From NCBI GenBank assembly GCA_027186245.1, contig CP114499.1:3849001-3913000 (forward strand): a DNA stretch of 64,000 nucleotides. The letters are read 5' to 3'. The translations under genes and the position numbers were made by a program. Source of the DNA: Coriaria nepalensis. Taxonomy: Eukaryota; Streptophyta; Magnoliopsida; Cucurbitales; Coriariaceae. Below are positions 21,790 through 32,949 of this stretch, piece after piece (position 1 is the first letter of the stretch; every line of letters begins with the position of its first letter). Below the pieces are notes generated by a model. It was not told the DNA's origin. It did not search any database and saw nothing but the letters and a program-made list of their open reading frames with translations.

Positions 21790-23930
21790 TAACTATCTCC
21801 TACTCTTACTCTTTCTTGACTAGAACTAGAATTTTTATATTCGAGTTATAAAGAATAAAAAACTCCGACTAAGTCCCCACTTTCCCATGCAATGTTGATC
21901 TCTTTTAAGAGTACATTCCCAATCTCTTAAGCACAATAATAATTCCACCATATCTCGTATTAATGATATTCTTCGATCAGTGATAATTCGACCACCAATG
22001 CTAAAAGCCGCTTCTGAAAAAATTATTGAAACTGAAATAGTTAGAACGTTGTGTGCCAATCGGACTAATATTGGAAACCTAAACGAGTTTAACTTCCATC
22101 ATACCAAAATATTGAAGTCCCCTTCTTCATCTCAATCACCTCAAAGATATTTTAAAAGCTTGTTGTATTGTGCAGTACTAGACGTATTGGCCATGCTTGA
22201 AGGTATCGCCAATTCCAAAGCTGGACCATTTTGCTTAGAACTTGAACTTGAGGAACCCTTCCGTTTTAAGAGTACTTCCCATAACAATATATTTTATGTT
22301 TATTTGTTCTTCCGTCTTGAGGCTGTAAATCGTTGTACTTTGTTTCATAAACACTAAAAACTTGATACAACTTATCCAAAGCATTAACAATTTGAGAAGT
22401 ATAATCAAATTTTAAGTTATTACTAATAAAAGTAAGAATTGCTTTATAACCTTCAAACTTAATCTCATGATCTAAAATAACTCATGAAGAATACAAGAGC
22501 GGAATATCATACTAATATTTTAAAATTTGTTCCTTCATTTTATTTACAATAGATCAAAAAAAAAAACATCATCAACATACTGGCCAAAAATCGAAGCCAT
22601 TTTAAGAAGTTCTAGAAGAACCAACGGTGAAGTAGGATCATAAACACTAGAAAGAAGCACAATAGAGTTATAAAAAAGTTCTAACAATGTAATAAATTTT
22701 CTAGCAGTATCTCAATCATTATCAAATAATATAATTTTTTTTTTCTGATGATAAAATAAATTAATCTCATTACTATAAGGTCAAGCATGTTTTAACATAG
22801 TATAAGTAGAATTCCATCTAACATCCATACCAAGAGAAAATTTTCTAGGTTTTTTATTTAAGGAAATACAAAAAGTTTTAAATGCAGAAACACGTAAATT
22901 TAAATTACCCAGCCAAGCTGATACTTATCTAATTTTTTCAATTTCTTCACTTATTAATTTCAAATATTCTTTAATAATTAGGTTGATAACATGACAAGCA
23001 CATCGTTGATGCATAAATATTCTACCATTATATCTATCTAATTGGGATTGTAAAAAATTTATAGCTCTCGTGTTCGCATAAGCATTATCTAAGGTGATTG
23101 ATATTATGCGTTGTTTTATATTAAACTCGATTAAAACTTGTAAAATTATTTCAGAAATATTTTCAGCGTTATCTTCATGCTTAATTACTCCGAAACCTAT
23201 GATTTTTTTATTTAGTACCCATTCAAAATCTAAATAATGTGTGACTACAGATAAATAATTTTGTTTAGATCAAAAACTCATAATATCCAAAATTAATGCA
23301 ATGATAACACGAGGTGCTCCTAATTCTAATTTTAAAGCATCACGTTTCTTTAAAAATATCATTCTAAATATTTTCTAATTGTATTTTTTTTTTTTTACAA
23401 TAGTGTGGATTAAAATAATTTATAATAAAATTTTCAAAATAATTACTTTCACCTAAACTTATAAGTAAATCAGAAACCGTGATCAATTTAGCTAAGCATT
23501 CTCTAGTTCTTGTATCATCATAAAGCCAATTACTAACCGTACCATCAGGTTGAAAAGTAAGAGTACATTAAGTTATACATGTATCAGATGTAAGTATACA
23601 TTTATCCATATGTCGTGTTAAGTGTCAAGTATCCCCCGTGGCTTTTGTAGTTAATTTTTTTTTATTACATACCTTGCATACACCAAATCTTTCCATTTTA
23701 CCTTTTTATCTGGTTGGTAAATTTTTTCAAAATAATGCCAAATTTTTGAAATAGAAGCCTTCTTCTAACATTTTCCAGATACTGATGTACTTAGAGTATC
23801 TTCTTGTATTTTGTTTATATTGTTATCAATGTCATCGGTGAGATCCATATAATCCTCAATAGTTATGTTGTTCTTGGAGTAACCAAAACGTCCAAAACCA
23901 ATCACACTTTCATGGTGGGGATCCATTTCC
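21790..23930 (-). pseudogene. Decayed hAT transposase (outer copy)
   Basis: Minus-strand frames show a broken zf-BED/hAT transposase. Near 23000 there is a HQRCACHVINLI-type segment, near 23100 the RNase-H-like region, and at 22059-21835 the hAT dimerisation block NVLTISVSIIFSEAAFSIGGR...DRRISL...LLLCLRDWE. Many stops and frameshifts break it up. It shares its plan with the copies at 25-27 kb and 62-64 kb but is more diverged. Confidence 0.75.
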
Positions 23931-24310
23931 TACATTAAAATAATAGTAAATATTAGAACGTAATAATACAAGTTAGTAAATGTAGAATAAAACGTGAAAA
24001 TAAACTAAAGTAAGTAACAACTTACAATGATTCAAATTCAATCAATAAAAACTTCACAATTGAGATTTGAGAATGAGAATTTGAGAATATACAATTCAAG
24101 AGAGTCAAAAGATTATGGAGATTGAGAAGAATTAGGAAGACTAAAATAGATTATAAAGAATAGAGATAAAGAAAAATATGAAAAATTAGATGAAGGGAGT
24201 AAATTAAAGTGTAAAAATTATGAAGAAATATATAAGTATTTATAGAAAAAATTGAGGGGAAAAAAATTTAATTTTTTTTTTTAAAAAAAAAAGAGGACTC
24301 ATGTGCGTGC

Positions 24311-24318
24311 GGTGCAAG
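24311..24318. repeat. Left target-site copy of nested hAT
   Basis: GGTGCAAG precedes the hAT terminus and matches ACTGCAAG at 28038-28045 in 6 of 8 positions, with the last six bases identical. Confidence 0.65.
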
Positions 24319-25239
24319 TAGAGATGGCAATTCGGGCCGGCTCGGCCCGAGCCCAGTTTAAAATGAGCTTAAAAATGGGTTTTTTTATTTCTAAATAAAA
24401 AATTATCCTGAATAAATAAGTTTTATGATGTAGTAAGTAAGTTTTATAATACAAAATGTAACGCCAGCCCTACTAGCTGTCTAGTTTATCAAATACTTTT
24501 CTAGGAAAACATATACGGCTAGTAGGTGCATTACTTTCTTGTTTTTATATATATATATAAAATTTGTTCCTTAAAATTAACTTTACTTTCAAAAGCGATT
24601 TGAATTATTTACATAATAATTTAAAAATACTACAGAAGTCTTTGTCATAGAAAAGTAATTCCAAAACTTTTTAAATATTTTATTCTTTATTTGAATATAC
24701 ATATACGTATATATACATAAGAAGCGCCCATTTTTTTTTTACACTTAAGCCCCCCATTAAGTTTTGAAATTATAAAAATGTCCTTAATTATTTCTATTAT
24801 TAAAATTAGGTATAGGTGTACATTAAAATTTACTAATAAATCCACTTTAAATTGATTTTCCCACTATTATGCATAGTCTAGAAATATTGGGGGACTACAC
24901 AAAAATAGTATACTTATTCGTTTATTTAATAACTTATATTTTATCACGTTCTGGTGAAACCGCTGAACATAAAATAATATTATCCTAAAACCTTGTGATT
25001 TCTTTTCCTATTTTGTTATTTTTGAAGATTTATAATTTAGTATATTATTAACAAAGAGTTAGTCAAAGAAATAGCTTTATTGTGATTTATAATGATAGAT
25101 AGTTCCGTCAAAAAAACTTTCCGACCTAAAGGAGGAAAAAATGAAACTTACAATAAACTATTAAAAATAAGAAAAAAAATATATTATTAAAATTACATTA
25201 TAATCTATAATTTATAATGGGGAGTTGAACTACTTCCTA

Positions 25240-27205
25240 CCTCATAATTAGGAGCTTCGTATTCAGATTGGAGATATAAATTATCAAATGCTCCGTACAT
25301 TTCTTCTTGATCCGTCATTTGATGTTGGTTTTGCTGATGTGCACATTCTCAATCTCTGATGCACGATAATATTTCAACCACCGATGCTAAAGGCTGATTC
25401 TAAAGACACTGTTGAGACGGGGACGGTCAAGACGTCATGTGCGAATCGAGCTAATATAGGAAATCTTTTTGAATTATACTTCCACCATTGCAAGATATTA
25501 AAATCATCTCTATCCTCATCATCTGAGGATTCAAGATACTTTCGAAGCTCCCCGTATTCTGAAGTACCACTACTTGAAGAACTATTCTTCTTGTTGTAAA
25601 TATTCCATCTCGCCTTCTTTGGTCGTTCATTTTGTTGATCGGATCGTCGTGGTCGCAAGTCGCTATACTTATTTTCATAAACAACATAAAATTCATGAAA
25701 TTTTATATTTGCATTAGCGATTAGTTCATCATAATAAATATCTAATTTTCTTCCTATAAAAGAAACAACCTTACTAAAATCGTCATATTTAAGTCCATGA
25801 TCCAATAGAACTCCAAAGCAATACAAAAGTGAAATTTCTTTTCAATATTTTAAATATTTTATTTTCATTCCTCTATAATCGATTTAAAGAGAACATCATC
25901 ATCATAAGCAGTAAACATTTGAACAATATCAACGAATTGTGCAATAACTAATGGTGAAGTAGGATAATAAATACCAGATAAAATCATAGTAGACTTGTAA
26001 AAAACTTTTAGAAATTTGTTAAATTTTTCAGCAGTTTCACAATCGTTTTCATGCAATACAGTATATATACCTTGTTTTAGATGTAAAAACATTGTAATTT
26101 CATCTTTATATAAAATAGCTTGTTGTAACATTATATAAGTTGAATTTCATCCTATGTCCATATAGAGTGCAAACTTTCGAGGTTTCTTGCATGCATTCTT
26201 GCATAATTGTCTAAATGCAGCTATACGAGGATTAGAGCTAACTATGAAAGCTAATGCATCTCGAATATTTGTGATTTCATTTGTTACCAATTTCATACAT
26301 GCTTTGACAATGAGGTTTATTATGTGACAAGCACATCGTTGAAGTAGAAATATTCCACCATTATACTCACTAAGCTGATCATCAAATAAAGATATTGCTT
26401 TCGTATTTGTAGAAGCATTTTCCAATGTGATTGATATTATACGTTGTTTTATATCAAATTCATTCAAAACTTGCATAATAATATCATAAATATTTTCAGT
26501 ATTATGTTGAGTCTCAATAACTCTAAGACTTTTGATTTTTTTTTCATAGACCATTCAACATCTAAATAATGACTAACTACAAATAAATAATCTTGCTTAG
26601 ATTTTGCACTCCAAATATCAGACGTTAATGCAATACTAACATGAGGTAAACCTATTTTTTTTAAAGCATCACGTTGTTTTTTAAAACATGCTTCTATGTC
26701 ACTTCTAGTTGTATTTCTACTTACTCTCCTATAGGAATGACAATATGAGTCTCGAACAAAGTTTTCATAATATTCAGAGTCAGCAAAACCAATAAGCAAT
26801 CAACTTAGCAAGATTGTTTCTAGCTCTCATTTCATTATATGACTATGTAGAGACTGAACCATCATGTCAAAAATTTAATTGAGTTTGAGACATACCTATA
26901 CCAAGTGTAAGATCAGACATGCATTTATCTTTATGATATTTTAAGTGAGTAGTTCCACTAGTCCTAGTAGAAGTTAGAGTCTTTTTACGTACCTTACATA
27001 TAACATATTTTTTAATTTTATCGTGTTCATCTGGCTTGTATAACTCGTTAAAACAAAGTCAAAGTTTTGACGTTGTCTTCTTGTGTTTTGTAGAAGCAGC
27101 TGTACTCGGTGTAGTTGTTACTTCATTGTCGAGATCGACCCCATCCTCGTGGACCTCGTCTATATTCGGAAAATTATTTTCGTCCAATTCCATATATCAT
27201 GTACT
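25240..27205 (-). pseudogene. hAT transposase relic (nested copy)
   Basis: Minus-strand pieces in order are a zf-BED-like region near 27060-26940 (LCFNELYKPDEH, then H-K-C), 26799-26464 (MLIGFADSEYYENFVRD, IALTSDIWSAKSKQDYLFV), 26554-26147 (IISITLENASTNTKAI, FLLQRCACHIINLIVKACMKL), 26131-25865 and 25826-25374 (KYDDFSKVVSFIGRK, FPILARFAHDVLTVPVSTVSLESAFSIGG, the hAT C-terminal dimerisation motif). It is broken by several stops and frameshifts. Function was cut-and-paste transposition. The family looks like plant zf-BED RICESLEEPER-type hATs. Confidence 0.87.
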
Positions 27206-27754
27206 ATTATAAAATGGCAAATCTGGATGGCCTCCAAAATCATGTGTATTATCCAAGTTATCCATTTTCTATGTCATTAAAAAAAATATATATATATTAT
27301 ATATATATATTAAAATTTGTTAGAACTTGGAAGATAAAATTTACAAAAAATAATTATAATAATAAAGATTAAAACACATTATAATAAAATAGAAAAATTG
27401 AACCAACCTAAAATCCGATTTTGGAATTTGAGAGTTGAGAGTCAAGACTATAATCAGGATTCAGGAATTGTAAAATTGATAATTGAGATTTTAAACTAGT
27501 AAGAAAAATAAATAGAGAAAAATTGAGAGTTGAGAGATGAGAGATGATTTTTTTGAGTTATGAATTGTGATTTATGAAGATAATTTGAGGAGGTAGTTAT
27601 AGGAAAAATGATGAAGAGGAAAAATAATAGAATTGAGAGATGATTTTTTGAATTGTGATTTATAGAAAAAAAATAATAGAGAAAGAAAAATTTAAAATTT
27701 AAAAAAATTAAAAAAAATATTGAGCAGGAGCCGTTGCTCCGTGCAGCTAAGGAG

Positions 27755-27786
27755 ACTTAGGCTTTAGCCTAAGCTAAAGCCTAAGT
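27755..27786. repeat. Perfect 14-bp hairpin inside nested hAT
   Basis: ACTTAGGCTTTAGC is followed by CTAA and its exact reverse complement GCTAAAGCCTAAGT. It lies in the subterminal region that the copy at 61.4 kb lacks. Confidence 0.9.
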
Positions 27787-28037
27787 GTACCATCGTGCTG
27801 CTTTATGCAACAGGATGATATTGTTCACTGTGGGGGTACTGTTCACTATGGGTAGCCCACATACTCTTGAGAAGCCCGTATACCCGCAAGCTAAATTTGG
27901 CCCGTTTTTAAAACGAATCGGGTCGGGCCAGCCCACAGATATATAATATATGTCTGGCCCATGTATGTGTACGAGTCGAACTTTAACAGGCCGGGCTGAA
28001 CGGACTCAGGTCGGCCCAACTCAAATTGTCATCTCTA

Positions 28038-28045
28038 ACTGCAAG
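28038..28045. repeat. Right target-site copy of nested hAT
   Basis: ACTGCAAG follows the hAT right terminus and pairs with GGTGCAAG at 24311-24318. Confidence 0.65.
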
Positions 28046-28313
28046 AGCCTCTTTTAGTCATTTAAAATGGGTTGGCACATGCCAGCTCACATCTTATACT
28101 CCTAAGTATAGGCTTAGATTGCCCATGGGCATGCATGCCAGTCTATGGACTTGCGTGCCGGCACAAATTTTGCCATATCAGCACGCAGACCTCTTATATT
28201 AGGTACGATATGGTCCGACTGAGTATCTATATTTATGCCATGCATTGTGTCGGATCGAGAATACCCATATTGACTCAATCGAGAATACCCATATTGACTC
28301 AACTCATTTTACC

Positions 28314-29760
28314 ACCAATAAGAACACAATACAAATTGATCATTACTTTGTCAGCATATATGTTTATTAATCTGCATACACTCGACGCATTATGAATCCT
28401 TATTTTGGGTATTAATTTAGAGGAAGTCGGGTTAGAGGCTGTCTCTAGTGAGTTTAGTAGGCCGGTGATTTGGGAGAACGAGTCCAAAAAAGAAGAAAGG
28501 GCAGTGCAGCCTGTCACAATTCAAAAAGTGAAATCAGAAATTATTTAATGATTTTTTATGACCACCGGGACCCACCACCCCTTTCTTCGTCAATATTCTT
28601 CTCCCGCCTAGATCTGCAGCATCCGTACCATACGCTCATTTTGATAGTAAATATCAAAGCGAGTAGAGGTTTGTGTCGGCAATCGAGTGAAAAAATAAAG
28701 ATTTAAGAGCGACGAGAAAAGTGGTGTAACATCCTTAGGCATTCTTAAAACACAACACATGTCCTTATCTTTTCCTCTTTCCCACAAGTTGGAGGAGATC
28801 CCAAACACACATCAATAGTTTTTTATACTTTCTCTTTGCGTTTGTTTCCGTTTCCGTCACCCACTCTCACAAGACGCGTCGAGACTACTACATACTGGAC
28901 TTCCCTTTAGATCTCAACCGTCAGTTATGCTCGTGGAATCCTTTCCGAATCCTGTACGTACACCTTTGCACGTACGGATGTTAATATGTACGCGCAAACA
29001 CGAGACCCCACGGTCAACTGAAAGTGGAAAATCCTGCTGGCGTTCGAGATAGGAAGAGTCAAGACTGTGCAGTAAATTACAGAATTTGCCACTGACCCTG
29101 GTAATTTGTTTAGTTACAAATAGAGAGGAGGTTGATTTAGAAAGAGGTGGACTACCTGTCATTCTGAATAATATATATATATATATATTATAATTTTTTT
29201 ATCAATTTATTAATGATGTGTGCGTGGATTAAATTCGATTTGATTTGTCTACCCATTTGCTCAATGTGAATTATTAGTCAATTATTTATATTTGTTTATA
29301 TAATAATAAATAATATAAATAAATTTAATAAATTTAATAAATTTAACCAACTTGATCGTTTTTCTATTTAAAAAGAGCTCAACTTAATCAATAAATAACT
29401 TAAGATAGAAAAAAGATTGTAAGGTGAGTATCCAAAGTATAATGTCCCATATAAAAGTTTTTTTTTTAAATTTATTCATAGAATTAAGTTATAATTTATC
29501 TAAATAATAAATCTTGCTTCACAAGGAATCTTCATTCTCCATTATTAATACAAAAACCTAGTTTGAACTAAGAAGAAGGTTGGAGTAAGGGATAAGGGTC
29601 AGCTAAAAAGAGAGTTAGACCCTATTGATGAAAGTAGTACATGTTGACCCCATATCTTGATAGGGTCGGATAACAAGGTGCGAGATGTTCCAAATGTTAA
29701 GGTTGTATATATGAATCGATGTTAAAAAGTTAACCATTGAAACATTTTGAGAATTGATGG
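28314..29760. other. Gene-free spacer between hAT and gypsy elements
   Basis: No coding feature is supported. ORFs at 28470-28706 and 28914-29162 lack domain signals. A (TA)n tract lies at 29169-29188. Confidence 0.4.
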
Positions 29761-30480
29761 TGTTATACTTGATTTCGAGATAGCCTCAATTGGACAGTTT
29801 TGGAAACTGATGTTGGGCATCGTCGGCAAAGATAACAAAAATAGAGTATTGAGCGGAGATGATGACTGAGGCCAAGGTTGGGAAGAGTTAAGGTGGCGTC
29901 AGCCTGTCCAACAATAACTAGACAAGATGAGATGTCTCAAGAAGATGCTGAGGTTGAGCCAGGTATTTCCTTGCCCGACTCAGACTATTGAACAGCTATG
30001 ATGATGGGGGCAACAAGTGGAAAGAGACTAACACATGGGTTGAGATCATGTCCCTAGGGTGTCAGACGGAAGCGACTCTGCAACGCGTTGAGGTGGCATT
30101 GTGCAACCTAGGGAGGTATGTGAGTAGGGAGCACATCCCTATCATGCCAGACTGTGAGACGCTGACACCATCATAGAGCTTGGGGGGTCAGAGCATTGAG
30201 CAATAGAAGTGCAACATGCATAAATCTGTCTGGAGCATCCTACCGTAAACCGGATATAAAAACTAAGTGACAAAATAATAAAAGGTAATACAAAATTCCT
30301 TAGGGGATCACTAATACATTCAAAATACTCTTCCCTTATCCCTCTAGAAAACTGACTAGAGTGTCGGAGTGGGGTTTGTCGACCACCACCCCGACCACAG
30401 TTTGTTGTTGAGTGCAGATAGAGATCTTGGGACATATTGTGGATTGTAGAGCTCTTCATAGCAGATGAAAATCTACGTCA
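29761..30480 (+). repeat. Gypsy 5' LTR
   Basis: The LTR begins TGTTATACTTGATTTC and ends CTACGTCA (TG...CA). It shares long stretches with 35761-36488, for example CCAACAATAACTAGACAAGA and GGTATTTCCT. Confidence 0.78.
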
Positions 30481-31090
30481 ATCGTGTGGCACCGACCATG
30501 AGGATGATTATCTTCACTTTCAAAGTTCCAACATATCAAGAGTGTGACTAAAAAGAGGATACGAGATGGAAAGCGTGAGAGAAAAGTAGATTGGAGAGAG
30601 TGAAGGGGGAGAGAGAGGTATAGGCAGTGGAGTTCTCTCTCCCCTACCTAAAGGAATAATAACACGTTCTACAAGCGTTGCTAGAAGACGACCAACGCCT
30701 CTAATGGCAAATAATTGAGTGAACATACTATAGGTAATAGAAAGGGTGGAGATGGGTTTAAGGGAAAGAATGAGCCAAGTGGTAGAACGTTCCATAAAAG
30801 TAAGAATCGCATAAATAAGAGCAGGAATGAGGCCGGAGGGAAGAGAGGAACCACAAAGGAGGGGTGTGCGCCTTCCTGTGGGAGAAAATTAGGGTTCGTC
30901 CATGGGTGGGGGACCCCACTCCGAGGGAAATGAGGCAACATCTCGCTTGAAGACTGACGTGGTGAGGAGAGAGCTAGGTGATTCAATAGATACTGATTGG
31001 AATCTGAACCCTTCACAAGAGCTGAAGGACACACGACTTCTCATGAAAGAAACTGAGCCATCATTATGATAAACAAAAGTCATACAAGAG

Positions 31091-31712
31091 TTGACTAAAA
31101 GAATAAAGGAGCTAGAAGCTACGGTGAAGGGAACGACTCTACATATGGATGAACCAGAGAGCCCATTTACCGAACGAGTACAAAATGCTCAGTTGCCAAA
31201 AAAGCTTAGGGCTCCGACCTTGATGTATGATGAGACAAAGAATCCTAAGGACTATGTCAATTTGTATAAGATGTGCATGAGGATGAATGCAATGTCTAAA
31301 TAACTGATGTGCCAATATTTTTCACATCATGTTGATAGACTTGGCCAGTGACTGGTACATATCCCTCACGTCGGGCTTTATTGACTCGTTCGACAAGCTG
31401 AAGAAGTTGTTTGTGTCAAACTTTTGGGGAGCAGCCAACAAGAGACTCCCCCTCATGAGCCTTTATAATATAAGGCAAAACCCTAGGGAAGCCTTGATGG
31501 ATTATGTAGAACGATTTAACCAAGCTTCGAAGAGGGTAGACCGACCAGGAGACATTGGGGTTCTACATGCCTTTTTGGGTGGCACCACGGACAAAAAGCT
31601 TATTAGCCACTTAGGAAAAAAACATTTTAGTTCCTATGTTGAGGCCTTGCTAGAGGACAAAAAAATAGGTGTAGCTGATGAGATCCTTGTAACACAATTA
31701 ATGAATCAGTGA
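31091..31712 (+). pseudogene. Gypsy gag remnant
   Basis: Two open pieces, 31091-31303 and 31329-31712, sit in nearby frames separated by a stop/frameshift. The second contains the retrotransposon gag core (DWYISLTSGFIDSFDKLKKLFVSNF, RQNPREALMDYVERFNQASKRV, GTTDKKLISHLGKK), and the first ends in DYVNLYKMCMRMNAMSK. This is the capsid region of Ty3/gypsy elements. The product would have packaged element RNA, and the gene is now broken. Confidence 0.85.
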
Positions 31713-32009
31713 GAAAGGGGAGAGAACATCCGAGAATATGAAGGGAAGAGAAAGAGAGATGACCCTAGAGGGAGGGTTGAATGAAGAGAGAATATGTTTG
31801 GCATCCCTCAATGAGGATTACCATAACAATGCCCTAAGGCGCATTGGGTCGGGAGTAAATGACCGATAGATGAGGAAGAACAAGGAAGGGCGAAGAAGAG
31901 ATAAAAGTAAAAGAAAAGAGTGAGGGGTCATGCTTAATGTAATGTATATTGTAACGTTATCATGATCAAATTAATATTACCTGAGTTTCCAATACTAAAC
32001 ACAAGTAAA

Positions 32010-32700
32010 TGAAGATCTGAGCACCCTATTAGGGCTCAGTATCCAACAGCTTTGAGCTTATATTTGGCGCTCAATGAGATAAAGACCTGAACACTTGATA
32101 TGGGCTCAACAACTTGGAACCCTTATTTGGCGTTAAAGATAAAAAAGACCTAAGCACCTACAAGGGGCTCAACAACTTGGAACGCTTATTTGGCATCCAA
32201 GGTAAGGAAGATCTGAATGCTGGATATTTGGTGCTCAAGGTCAAGAGGACCTGAGCACCCGATAGGGGCTCAATATCAGCAGCTTGGAACGCTTATTTGG
32301 TGTCCAAGATGAAGAAGACCTTAGCACCCGCTAGGAGCCCAACGACTTTGAACGGTTATTTGGCGTCCAAGATAAAGAAGACCTGAGCACTCACCAGGAG
32401 CTCAACAACTTAGAACACTTATTTGGCACCCAAAATAAAGAAAATATGAGTACTTAATAGAAACTCAACATTAATAACTTGGAATGCTTATGTGGCACCC
32501 AAGGTAAAGAAAACCTAAACACTTGATAGGGGCTCAATAGCTTGGAGCACTTATTTGGTGCCTAGGGTAAAGAAGTCATAAGCACCCACTAAGGGCTAAA
32601 AGACTAGAAACGCTTATTTGGCGTACAAGATGAAAAAAGTCTTAGTACTTGATAGACTCAACATCAATAACTCAAAGTGCTTTTAAAGCACCCCAAGCTG
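32010..32700. repeat. Tandem array of about 65-bp units in gypsy element
   Basis: About ten degenerate copies carry a core like AACTTGGAACGCTTATTTGG followed by a run resembling AAGAAGACCTGAGCACC and GGGGCTCAA. Spacing between TTATTTGG cores is about 64-68 bp. The array lies between gag and the antisense ORF. Confidence 0.88.
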
Positions 32701-32949
32701 AAGACGAGATGAGCATGCACTAAAGGCTCAATATCCAACAACTGAACCAATAGCTCAATTCTTAAGTTCATTTTATCTGATAAGCTTAACCACCTTTACG
32801 TGTTCAGTTTTTTAAGAAAAAGGGAAAAAGGAAAAGGAGACTAAGTATTGAAGTAGTAAAACAAAAGCTTGAAGAAATGTTTTCATTCATAATGTGAAGT
32901 TCGAACACAAAAAAATAAAATAAAATAAAATACAGAGGTCTATAGACCA

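Larger units (their letters stand above)
24319..28037 (-). mobile_element. hAT transposon, 3.7 kb, nested
   Basis: The left terminus reads TAGAGATGGCAATTCGGGCC and the right terminus, reverse-complemented, TAGAGATGACAATTTGAGTT. These are degenerate terminal inverted repeats of hAT type, flanked by an imperfect 8-bp duplication. The element holds a minus-strand transposase relic (27205-25240). Its sequence from about 25045 to 27690 is nearly repeated in reverse orientation at 61.5-64.0 kb. It is non-autonomous because the transposase is broken. Confidence 0.82.
21262..28313 (-). mobile_element. Old hAT element, probably interrupted by a second hAT
   Basis: The left end near 21262 (TAGAGGTAGCAATTCG...) has the hAT-like start TAGAGRTRRCAAT, and transposase relics run on the minus strand from 23930 to 21790. 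The proposed right end near 28313 (reverse complement TTGGTGGTAAAATGAG) matches only partly, and the flanking 8-mers AGGAACAT and AAGAACAC agree at 6 of 8 bases. The sequence on both sides of the inserted younger element (24319-28037) would join into one element. Boundaries are tentative. Confidence 0.45.
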
